DNA of 6,232 bases from Candidatus Woesearchaeota archaeon (GCA_018302885.1 JAGVZC010000033.1:1-6232); one strand, 5' to 3'; shown: positions 1 through 6,052, counted from the stretch's first letter. A program made the numbers and translations. The notes: a model not told the origin generated them from the letters alone.

Positions 1-8
1 TTGAGACC

Positions 9-323
9 ATGATAATTACAACAACGGATTTCGTTCCGGGAAAAGAAGTAAAGGAGATCCTGGGAATGGCAAAGGGGAATGTCATTCAGGCAAAGCACAT
101 TGGAAAGGATATTATTGCAGGCTTTAGGCAGATTATTGGAGGAGAAATTAAAGAGTATACAGAAATGCTGAGTGAAGCAAGGGAAATTGCACTGAAGAGA
201 ATGACAGACAAGGCAAAGGAAATGAAGGCGGACGCTGTGATAAATGTAAGGTTTGTTACTTCAATGGTTATGAATGGCTCTGCAGAAATACTTGCTTATG
301 GGACTGCTGTTAAATTAAAGTAA
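9..323 (+). CDS. UPF0145 / YbjQ-family protein (putative heavy-metal-binding domain), complete
   Basis: This 104-residue protein matches the small UPF0145 (YbjQ) family in length and layout. The N-terminus opens with a short beta strand (MIITTT, residues 1-6). A central segment with the family's typical look follows, IGKDIIAGFRQIIGGEIKEY at 31-50. Next come a charged helix at about 51-72, the KADAV turn (73-77) that leads into the next strand, and a final GTAVKL strand (98-103). Family members are cytosolic and form small oligomers; they are often labelled heavy-metal-binding, but no biochemical role is firmly established. I see no Cys or His cluster here: there is one His (H30) and no Cys, so metal binding is not supported by this sequence. 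ATG at 9 is chosen because it gives the canonical family N-terminus. Only 8 upstream bases are visible, so its promoter and any operon partner lie outside the window. It converges on the surface-nuclease gene with no gap. Confidence 0.88.
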   Translation: MIITTTDFVPGKEVKEILGMAKGNVIQAKHIGKDIIAGFRQIIGGEIKEYTEMLSEAREIALKRMTDKAKEMKADAVINVRFVTSMVMNGSAEILAYGTAVKLK

Positions 324-2276
324 TTATTTTTTCCTTCTTAATAAAAAATATATTCCAATTCCAACAATTAAAATTGCCAGGACAATTACAGAACCAGTGC
401 CTAAATTGGCAGTTATTGCACTGGTAATCTCGTTTGAGTTATCCTGTGCTTCTTCAGGAGCATTTTCAGGTTCTTCTGCATTATTTGTTTGTTCTAATTG
501 GGTATTATCAGGTTCATTGTCTGAATTGTCATTTGAATCTCCTCCACTGTCTCCCCCACCTGGATTGTCCCCTGAATTTCCTCCTCCGTTATTATTTGAA
601 ACTTTCTTTTCAATGATTCCTGAATGCATTAATCCTGTAATTTCATATTCATCTCCTTTGTCAATGCATGTGTAATTATTGTAATTATTTCCATTACATG
701 TTATAAGATATTCATCCTCACCGTCGCAATTTGTGCTTATCTCTTCTATTGAGCTTATTTCAGCGTCTTTTATGCATACTGTGTCTGTGTTTTCATTCAG
801 ATCATCAACATAAACTGTTTTTGTATTTCCGTCAGTGAGGTTTATGCCGCCAACAATTATTGAACCAGAATTATTGTTTGTTTGTTTTTGTATCATTATA
901 TTGCTTAAATTCAACATTGAATTTGTGAAATTGAAATTAAAATGGATTAATGTTCTGTTTTCTTCCCTGAATATAATATTTCTTGTTCCATTTGTAAGGT
1001 TTCCAATTTCAAGTGTTAAATTTATATCTGTCTGGATATCATCTATATCTCCCATTAGATTATCATACTCGGGAATATCAACTGTAAAATGAATGCTTTG
1101 TAAACTAAATAACTCTTCTTCATTGATGCATTTCACATTCAAATCATAAATCTCATTTAAAGAATCATCTGTATTAGAATAATGGTCATCTGTTATTAAT
1201 TGTGAATGATTAAATTCATTAGAAAAATCAAAAGGTATAAAAGAAGAGGTATAACTAAAAACTATGCCTGGAAGATTACCTTGTTGTGGAATTCTCCTAG
1301 AAAATGAAATAGCATAATAACATGTAGAATTCTGATCTGTTGTGATATTTAACCAAAAAGAATGTGTTCTTATAATAGAATTATCTTCAGGATTTAATAT
1401 TGTTATATTGGGAACATTAACCCACATTCCAGCTTTATTGTATCTAGCGGTTCTTTCTGCCTCATAAAACTCTTTTTTATATTGTATATTTGGTTCAAAT
1501 GGATAAGCTCTGGCATAACCTTCTTCAACTAAAATTAAATTAACAAAAGTATTATTTATGTAAATATACCTTAACAGCCTATTATAAATATCTATATTTT
1601 CTACATCCCTTTCAAGAGTAACATTCTTCCCTTCAGCAAGTTCTATTAATCTGTCTCTTGCTTCTTCATAATAAAACCTTCCTGATTCTGGAGTATTAAT
1701 TCCTATTAATCTAACTCTTTCATTGTTTGATAAAACAACAGTATCACCATCAATGACCCTATTTACAGTATAATTTCCGACAATTCCTTCGGTATTGTCA
1801 TATCCTGGAGTTGGGTTGCATTCATACCATGAATTATTTAATCTGCATAAAGACATTCCGTTATTATCCGCACCAATTAAATTATTATATGAAATATGAT
1901 CAAATACAGTTCCATAAGAATTCTTTATTGTTATATTGTCTCTATTATTATTTAGGTTATTTCCTATGGCTGCACCTGCAGAATAGATTGAAGCATTTAT
2001 TCCAGTATAATTAAAATATTCTTCAACAATCAAAGCATAAGATGAATTTAATAATTGAATTAATTCTAACTCATCTTGTGAATTTTCGTCTTGTATTATA
2101 TAACCATCCAAATTTGAAAAATTATTCAGAAATAATTCAACATACTCTTTATTATCATCATCTCCTTCTGGATTATACATTACTTCATTTATTGTTATGT
2201 TAAATGCATCAACCTCATTTATTAAAAACAAACTAAATATAACTGCAATTAGAATTCCAAAATATCTAACCCCCAT
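324..2276 (-). CDS. Surface-anchored lamin-tail domain / thermonuclease (SNase-like) protein
   Basis: This 650-residue protein reads as a cell-surface nuclease. A signal peptide (1-24, probable cleavage after VDA) is followed by a lamin-tail domain (about 25-165: INEVMYNPEG, KEYVEL, DNITIKNSYGTVFDHISY, NPTPGYDN). A staphylococcal-nuclease-like domain (about 169-286) keeps D176 and D178 of the IDGDT motif, R189, E197 of NTPE, and R233. These correspond to the calcium-binding and catalytic residues of the family, except that the usual GIDTPE aspartate is N194. Residues 288-400 look Ig-like. Residues 401-557 resemble a module I recall from other archaeal surface proteins, with cysteines C501, C517, C527 and C537. 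An Asn/Gly/Asp/Glu-rich stalk (560-617) leads to a membrane helix (about 627-646) and a terminal RRKK, so the body should face outward. It has eight cysteines and more than 20 N-glycosylation sequons. An in-frame stop 9 bases before ATG 2276 fixes the start. A scavenging role is inferred. Confidence 0.87.
   Translation of the reverse strand: MGVRYFGILIAVIFSLFLINEVDAFNITINEVMYNPEGDDDNKEYVELFLNNFSNLDGYIIQDENSQDELELIQLLNSSYALIVEEYFNYTGINASIYSAGAAIGNNLNNNRDNITIKNSYGTVFDHISYNNLIGADNNGMSLCRLNNSWYECNPTPGYDNTEGIVGNYTVNRVIDGDTVVLSNNERVRLIGINTPESGRFYYEEARDRLIELAEGKNVTLERDVENIDIYNRLLRYIYINNTFVNLILVEEGYARAYPFEPNIQYKKEFYEAERTARYNKAGMWVNVPNITILNPEDNSIIRTHSFWLNITTDQNSTCYYAISFSRRIPQQGNLPGIVFSYTSSFIPFDFSNEFNHSQLITDDHYSNTDDSLNEIYDLNVKCINEEELFSLQSIHFTVDIPEYDNLMGDIDDIQTDINLTLEIGNLTNGTRNIIFREENRTLIHFNFNFTNSMLNLSNIMIQKQTNNNSGSIIVGGINLTDGNTKTVYVDDLNENTDTVCIKDAEISSIEEISTNCDGEDEYLITCNGNNYNNYTCIDKGDEYEITGLMHSGIIEKKVSNNNGGGNSGDNPGGGDSGGDSNDNSDNEPDNTQLEQTNNAEEPENAPEEAQDNSNEITSAITANLGTGSVIVLAILIVGIGIYFLLRRKK
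326..339 (+). terminator. T-rich tract, possible terminator of the UPF0145 gene
   Basis: Just after the stop codon at 321-323 the plus strand carries a six-T run (327-332) and then a pyrimidine-rich CCTTCTT. Archaeal RNA polymerase commonly stops at T-rich non-template tracts without a hairpin. The same bases encode the terminal Arg-Arg-Lys-Lys of the convergent gene on the other strand, so the composition may simply reflect Lys/Arg codons. No hairpin was seen. Confidence 0.35.
1419..1769 (-). other. SNase-like (TNase) nuclease domain within the surface protein
   Basis: This marks residues 170-286 of the protein at 324-2276. Family knowledge: SNase-fold enzymes cut DNA and RNA with calcium, using two Asp, one Glu and two Arg. 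Visible here are IDGDTV (175-180), VRLIGINTPE (188-197), NRLLRYIYI (232-240), the VNLILVEEGYARAYPF strand-helix (245-260), and the closing AERTARYNKAGMW (273-285). Both arginines and the glutamate are in place, so an active enzyme is expected despite Asn at 194. Confidence 0.88.
1782..2204 (-). other. Lamin-tail domain (LTD) within the surface protein
   Basis: This marks residues 25-165. The Ig-like LTD fold in prokaryotes is found on secreted proteins, often next to hydrolase or nuclease domains. Hallmarks are INEVMYNPEGDDDNKEYVEL (29-48), the GYIIQDEN strand (58-65), a DNITIKNSYGTVFDHISY core (113-130), and a closing SLCRLNNSWYECNPTPGYDN (142-161). C144 and C153 are well placed for a disulfide. 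The likely role is binding or positioning at the surface, which is inferred. Confidence 0.82.
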
Positions 2277-2299
2277 TTTATATTATTAAATCAAACTCC

Positions 2300-2310
2300 T
2301 ATATAAATAT
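2300..2310 (-). promoter_or_regulatory. TATA-like box for the surface-nuclease gene, leaderless spacing
   Basis: On the minus strand the 34-bp gap between rad50 and the nuclease gene contains ATTTATAT (2308-2301). It lies 25-32 bases before the A of the start codon. Archaeal TATA boxes sit about 26-30 bases before the transcription start, so initiation would fall at or beside the ATG and give a leaderless mRNA. An AGGAG at 2300-2296 is about 19 bases from the ATG, too far to act as a Shine-Dalgarno site. The whole gap is AT-rich, which weakens the call. Confidence 0.45.
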
Positions 2311-4353
2311 TTATATTATTTCACTCACGCCTTCTTTTTTATTCAATCTTATGACATTATTAACAAAGCTTTCAATCTTGCTTTCATGGCTTACTAATAT
2401 TATCTGTTTGATGTCCAGCTCATCCAATACTAATCTTACTCTGTCTAACTGATCTTCACTAAACCCATCTGTAGGTTCATCAAGAATAAGCAGGTCTTTT
2501 GTTTTTATGTTTACAATTAAATTGTTGATTACCTGATTAAGGGCTAATCTGTAAGCCAATGCACCGGCAGTCTTCTCTCCTCCAGATAAATACAGGTAAT
2601 CAATATTATATCCATTCTGTTCAACAATGACGCTGAATTCCTCATCGAGTTTCAGATTAAGGTTCTCATCATCGACTAAAATATTAAACCATTTAATGAA
2701 TAAATCATTGAAGTCATTATGAACCCTTAGCATTACCTTTCTTTCTATTGTATCAACAATTCTTGAGAAATCATCATCAACAAAATTCCTTAATTTTCTC
2801 ACATTGAACAATTTATCTTTTGTTTTTGTTTTATTATTTATTTCTTCTTCCAGTTTTAATATGTTTTCATCAATATTTTTCAATTCAGTATCAAGGGAAT
2901 TCTTTTCAAGAAGAATCTTTTTTTCTTCATCCAGTAAATTATCAAGTTCATTCCGGTCATATTTAATCTCTCCAATTTCTTTTATTTTGCTGTCAATATC
3001 AAATTTTTTGGAATTCATTTCTCCGATTATTTTCTTTAGTTCATCATTATCATTTATCAATTTGGATTGATTTCCTTTTTTTTCATTAAGGTTCCTTATC
3101 TTTAATTTGATAACCTCGTTGTTCAATCTGGATTCATTCAGTTTTTCTATTTCAGAATTTATTATTTCCAGGTCTTTTGTCAGGTCATTTTCTTTTTTTG
3201 TGTAAATCCTGATATTTTCAGATAAATCTTTTATTTTATCTTCTTCCTTGCTTAGTATGCTGTGCTTGTGATTTTCATCAACTTTCTGCAGGCATACCGG
3301 GCACTGATCCAGTCCTGAAATGTCATTTATCAGCTTGTCAGAATTCATGTATGCATACTTGCTTTCATTAAGGCTTTTTCTTGCACCTAACAATTCCTCT
3401 TCAACTTTTACCAGTTTGCTCCTGTAGCTTACCAAATTCCTGTAAACCATGTCCATATCAGTCTCTTTTATGTTTTCTTTCTCAAGATTGTTTATTTCGT
3501 TGCTAAGAGCCTCAATTTTATTTTTGTTATCTTCATATTTTTTTATGTTATTCTTTAGGTTAAGATCATTCAATTCAAAATTTTTCTTTAGTTCATTCAG
3601 AATCTTTACTTTTTCTTCAATCTTTTCAATTTCCTCTTTCCTGCTTTTTATCAGATTAGAAAAATAAATGACTTTAATGTTGACATCCTGCAATATCTTG
3701 TTTAATTCATATCTTCTTTTTGTTTTGTCTTCCTTCTCCTTTTTCCTGTCTTCCAGGTCAGATGTGATAATTTCATATTCCCTTATCTTCCCCCTTAAAT
3801 CAGAGCTTAGTATTTTTGAATTTTCCTTTATTCTTTTGTACTTGTCAATGTTGAATACTCTTCTCAATGTGTCTAATCTGTCCTCTTTTTTCCCAAGAAG
3901 TATTGTTTTCATCTCTTCCTGCGGGGTATAGACCGTATATCTGTAAATCAATGATTTTTTAGTCAGGATTTCCTGCGGATAATTAAGTAACTGCAGTATT
4001 CTCTGCTTTAATTCAATTGGGCTCAGGTTTGATAATTCGTCATTTATCATCAGATAGCCGGAATCCTGCACTATTGAATCTCCTGATTTTTTTAATGTTC
4101 TTTTGATTCTTATTTTTTTATTGTCAATGATAAAATTTAATTCAACAGAGCCATGATTTTCACCATGCCTTAGCAATGCTTCTCCTGAAATGATTCCCTT
4201 GCTCAATCCAAACAATGCAAAATCCATAGCAAGTAAAATTGTGGACTTGCCAGCGCCAATATCCCCCGATAATAAGGTAGAGCCCAAATCAAAATTTATC
4301 TCTTTGTCTGTGTAGCTTCTTATGTTGTTTAGTCTTATTGATTTTATTAGCAT
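2311..4353 (-). CDS. rad50: Rad50 DNA double-strand-break repair ATPase, compact form
   Basis: This 680-residue SMC-like ATPase is the partner of the Mre11 nuclease in sensing, tethering and processing DNA ends. The N-terminal lobe has the family opening IKSIRLNNIRSY (3-14), Walker A GDIGAGKST (30-38), and a Q-loop with Q145 in YTPQEE. A long charged coiled coil (about 170-525) is broken at its apex by the zinc hook CPVC (351-354), which joins two Rad50 molecules through zinc. The C-terminal lobe has the signature LSGGEK (589-594), Walker B LLILDEP (621-627) and a His switch (H656 in VSHE). All core ATPase residues are present. The D-loop reads GFSEDQ, with Ser at 632 where Asp is common. The arms are about 165-185 residues, shorter than in typical archaeal Rad50 of 850-900 residues. 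An in-frame stop 6 bases before the ATG fixes the start. No mre11, herA or nurA is adjacent in the window. Confidence 0.95.
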   Translation of the reverse strand: MLIKSIRLNNIRSYTDKEINFDLGSTLLSGDIGAGKSTILLAMDFALFGLSKGIISGEALLRHGENHGSVELNFIIDNKKIRIKRTLKKSGDSIVQDSGYLMINDELSNLSPIELKQRILQLLNYPQEILTKKSLIYRYTVYTPQEEMKTILLGKKEDRLDTLRRVFNIDKYKRIKENSKILSSDLRGKIREYEIITSDLEDRKKEKEDKTKRRYELNKILQDVNIKVIYFSNLIKSRKEEIEKIEEKVKILNELKKNFELNDLNLKNNIKKYEDNKNKIEALSNEINNLEKENIKETDMDMVYRNLVSYRSKLVKVEEELLGARKSLNESKYAYMNSDKLINDISGLDQCPVCLQKVDENHKHSILSKEEDKIKDLSENIRIYTKKENDLTKDLEIINSEIEKLNESRLNNEVIKLKIRNLNEKKGNQSKLINDNDELKKIIGEMNSKKFDIDSKIKEIGEIKYDRNELDNLLDEEKKILLEKNSLDTELKNIDENILKLEEEINNKTKTKDKLFNVRKLRNFVDDDFSRIVDTIERKVMLRVHNDFNDLFIKWFNILVDDENLNLKLDEEFSVIVEQNGYNIDYLYLSGGEKTAGALAYRLALNQVINNLIVNIKTKDLLILDEPTDGFSEDQLDRVRLVLDELDIKQIILVSHESKIESFVNNVIRLNKKEGVSEII
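3292..3303 (-). other. Zinc-hook CPVC codons of rad50
   Basis: Four codons encode C351-P-V-C354 at the tip of the coiled coil. This is the CxxC zinc hook of Rad50, by which two molecules share one zinc ion and dimerise. Its almost central position divides the protein into two arms of similar length, as expected for an intact gene and not a truncated one. Confidence 0.92.
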
Positions 4354-4382
4354 TGGTAATTAAGGTGAATTTAAATTAAAAA

Positions 4383-4400
4383 GGATTTATATGAAATAAT
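4383..4400 (-). promoter_or_regulatory. Probable rad50 promoter (TATA-like)
   Basis: Read on the minus strand this is ATTATTTCATATAAATCC, with an ATATAAAT core at 4392-4385. The core ends 32 bases before the rad50 ATG, so with usual archaeal spacing transcription would start around 4358-4363 and leave a leader of only 5-10 bases. The bases directly before the ATG (TTAATTACCA) show no Shine-Dalgarno sequence, which fits a near-leaderless message. Confidence 0.45.
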
Positions 4401-4442
4401 ATTATAATTTTAAGGAATTAATACTATAAAGTGGTAATAAAT

Positions 4443-4458
4443 GGAAAGGCTTATAAGG
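4443..4458 (+). promoter_or_regulatory. Probable BRE/TATA promoter of the propeller-protein gene
   Basis: GGAAAGG (4443-4449) followed by CTTATAAGG (4450-4458) has the order of an archaeal BRE and TATA box. A start about 26-28 bases beyond the box centre would fall near 4480-4482, giving a leader of roughly 12 bases before ATG 4493. There is no Shine-Dalgarno site in front of the ATG. A second AT-rich palindrome, TATTTAAATA (4471-4480), is spaced to place a leaderless start at the Met codon at 4502, so the exact start is uncertain. Confidence 0.5.
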
Positions 4459-4492
4459 GCGTGTTTGTAATATTTAAATAATATAAAGTATT

Positions 4493-6052
4493 ATGAAAAT
4501 GATGAAAAAATTATGGATAATTCCAATATTTGTATTATTTCTAGTTACTTTTGTAAATGCTGAATATCCCGAGTTGGTTTGGTCTCAAACTTATGGTGGA
4601 GTGAATTCTGATGAAGACCTAGAGATTATACTAACTGAGGATGGAGGTTATGCATTGACAGGAGGGACAAATTCTTTTGGTGAAGGGGGATCTGATTTTT
4701 ATTTAGTAAAGACTGATGAAAATGGAGAAGAGGAATGGTCTCAAACTTATGGTGGAACAAGAACAGATCATGCAGATTCTCTTATCCAAACAGAAGATGG
4801 AGGTTATGCTGTTTGTGGCACCACTAGTTCTTTTGGTAATGGTGCTTTTGATTTTTATTTAGTAAAGACTGATGAAAATGGAGAAGAGGAATGGTCTCAT
4901 TCAGGTTATGGAGGAGGAGGATATAATCATTGTCAATCTATTCTTCAAACACCAGACGGTGAATACTCAATGGCAGGAAAAATTGATGGAAATAGGTATG
5001 ATTTTTATTTAATTCAAACTGATGAAAATGGAGATGAGGTTTGGTCTGAAAGTTATCATAGGCAGTGGAGTGAGGCAGTAAATGATCACATTATGACAGA
5101 AGATGGGGATTTTGTAATGGCTGGAATAGCTAACAACCCTGATGGTGTATGGGATATTTATGTTGTTAAAGCAGATGAGAATGGAGATGAAATTTGGTCC
5201 GAATCTTATGGAGGAGATAGTTCAGATTTGGGTAATGGAATTATTGAGACAAGGGATGGGGGCTATGCAATAGCTGGATTGACTGACTCTTTTGGTGAAG
5301 GAGGAGAAGATGCATACCTTGTCAAAATAAATGAGAATGGAGAGGAAGAATGGTCTCAAACTTATGGTGGTAGACAAGATGACGGATTTTATTCACTAAT
5401 TCAACTTGAAGATGGGGGCTTTGTTCTTGTTGGTAGAACTGAATCTTTTGGAGAAGGAGGACTTGATTTTTATGTTGTCAGGACAAATGAAGAGGGTGAA
5501 GAAATTTGGTCCCAAACTTATGGGGGTGAAAATGATGAATGGAGCATGTCTGTGGTGGAAACACCCGAGGGGGATTTAATATTGGGGGGTAATACAAATT
5601 CTTTTGGAGAAGGTAATTATGATTTTTGGCTTATCAAAATAAGAATAGGATTTGATGTAGAACCACCAGAAAATGATTTAGGGCAAAGAGTTGAAATTCT
5701 GGAAAGATTAGTGGGAGAATTAACACAAAGCGTAGAACAAATATTTAATACAACTATAGTAAATTTAGAAAATACTATAGAAGAAATAATAAATAGAATA
5801 GAAAATTTAGAGGTCGATAATGAAAATCAGGATGACAGATTAGATTTATTAGAAGAGGATGATGAAAAATTTAATACTTACTTATCTTATATGCCTCATG
5901 AATTTAAAGAGCAAATGCTTTGCGGATATATGGAAGAAAATAATTTAGAAGAATATACTGATTTGGGTTTCCAATGTGAAATTCTTGATGATGGACATTG
6001 CATTTGTATGCCTGTTCAAGAACAACCACCAGCAAATCCGCAAATTGACTAA
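4493..6052 (+). CDS. Secreted seven-repeat beta-propeller protein with coiled coil and Cys-rich C-terminus
   Basis: I do not recognise a named family, but the architecture of this 519-residue protein is clear. A signal peptide (1-23, cleavage probably after VNA) precedes seven tandem repeats of about 50-52 residues, each beginning with Trp: W30, W82, W134, W184, W235, W287 and W339, ending near 385. The unit is W-S-(Q/E)-(T/S)-Y-G-G, a DGGY strand, a SFGEGG loop, D-(F/I)-Y-(L/V)-V-K, then the DENG-E-E turn. Seven units predict a seven-bladed beta-propeller, with the first Trp strand probably closing blade 7. A coiled coil (about 398-457) follows, then a small C-terminal domain with C477, C495, C503 and C505. 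There is no membrane anchor, so it is secreted or held by partners; ligand binding or adhesion is inferred. An in-frame TAA 6 bases before ATG 4493 sets the upstream limit, but Met codons at 4499 and 4502 could also start it. Confidence 0.85.
   Translation: MKMMKKLWIIPIFVLFLVTFVNAEYPELVWSQTYGGVNSDEDLEIILTEDGGYALTGGTNSFGEGGSDFYLVKTDENGEEEWSQTYGGTRTDHADSLIQTEDGGYAVCGTTSSFGNGAFDFYLVKTDENGEEEWSHSGYGGGGYNHCQSILQTPDGEYSMAGKIDGNRYDFYLIQTDENGDEVWSESYHRQWSEAVNDHIMTEDGDFVMAGIANNPDGVWDIYVVKADENGDEIWSESYGGDSSDLGNGIIETRDGGYAIAGLTDSFGEGGEDAYLVKINENGEEEWSQTYGGRQDDGFYSLIQLEDGGFVLVGRTESFGEGGLDFYVVRTNEEGEEIWSQTYGGENDEWSMSVVETPEGDLILGGNTNSFGEGNYDFWLIKIRIGFDVEPPENDLGQRVEILERLVGELTQSVEQIFNTTIVNLENTIEEIINRIENLEVDNENQDDRLDLLEEDDEKFNTYLSYMPHEFKEQMLCGYMEENNLEEYTDLGFQCEILDDGHCICMPVQEQPPANPQID
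4580..5647 (+). repeat. Seven tandem ~156-bp repeats encoding propeller blades
   Basis: The repeats start at the Trp codons at 4580, 4736, 4892, 5042, 5195, 5351 and 5507, giving unit lengths of 52, 52, 50, 51, 52 and 52 codons, plus a last unit of about 47. Units 1, 2, 5, 6 and 7 keep an SFG-(E/N)-G loop. Units 3 and 4 have lost it and are the most divergent. The nearly constant codon length fits a closed ring of blades. Confidence 0.88.
4693..4899 (+). repeat. 51-bp perfect direct repeat between blades 1 and 2
   Basis: Bases 4693-4743 and 4849-4899 are identical over 51 positions, and the copies are offset by exactly 156 bases (52 codons). They encode the DFYLVKTDENGEEEWS segment. Flanking bases differ at once on both sides. 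The equivalent segment in the other units shows many synonymous and amino-acid changes, so the identity points to a recent duplication or gene conversion and not only to protein constraint. Confidence 0.9.
5684..5863 (+). other. Coiled-coil segment of the secreted propeller protein
   Basis: This marks residues 398-457. Hydrophobic residues fall at 3-4 spacing: 400, 403, 407, 410, 414, 417, then after a five-residue step 422, 425, 429, 432, 436, 439, and again 450 and 453. The step is a skip in the heptad phase. Glu, Asn and Gln fill the other positions. The likely role is oligomerisation, carrying several propellers on one stalk, which is inferred. Confidence 0.72.

Noticed and set aside
397..1092. 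Open frames on the plus strand at 397-675, 434-616 and 835-1092
   Set aside because: They lie entirely inside the well-supported minus-strand nuclease gene, overlap each other, and have Ser/Pro/Phe-rich translations typical of antisense reading, with no recognisable domain.
1811..2014. 67-codon plus-strand open frame
   Set aside because: It is antisense to the lamin-tail domain, and its translation is Tyr/Leu/His-rich with no family look or promoter.
1100..2276. Apparent base-composition shift between the N- and C-terminal halves of the nuclease gene
   Set aside because: Hand counts of short stretches varied from about 22 to 50 percent G+C within the same half, driven by Gly/Pro codons in the stalk, so there is no consistent sign of a recent fusion or transfer.
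2804..3931. Several plus-strand frames opposite the Rad50 coiled coil, rich in Ser, Phe and Leu
   Set aside because: AAA, GAA and AAT codons of the coiled coil read as TTT, TTC and ATT on the other strand, which creates long stop-free but meaningless frames.
324..4353. The nuclease acting as the Rad50 partner in place of Mre11
   Set aside because: The nuclease has a signal peptide and a C-terminal anchor with a basic tail, which places its catalytic domain outside the cell, whereas Rad50 acts on chromosomal DNA inside. Adjacency alone does not support a complex.
4396..4405. Perfect 10-bp palindrome ATAATATTAT between the divergent genes
   Set aside because: It consists only of A and T in a very AT-rich spacer, so it is easily produced by chance and cannot be called an operator.
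4441..4470. Nine-codon ATG frame in the divergent intergenic region
   Set aside because: It overlaps the best TATA/BRE candidate, ends after nine codons and has no ribosome-binding signal, so it is most likely chance.
4693..5647. Regular repeats that might suggest a CRISPR array or satellite
   Set aside because: They are in frame, about 156 bp long, encode a conserved protein unit, and have no short repeat-spacer structure.
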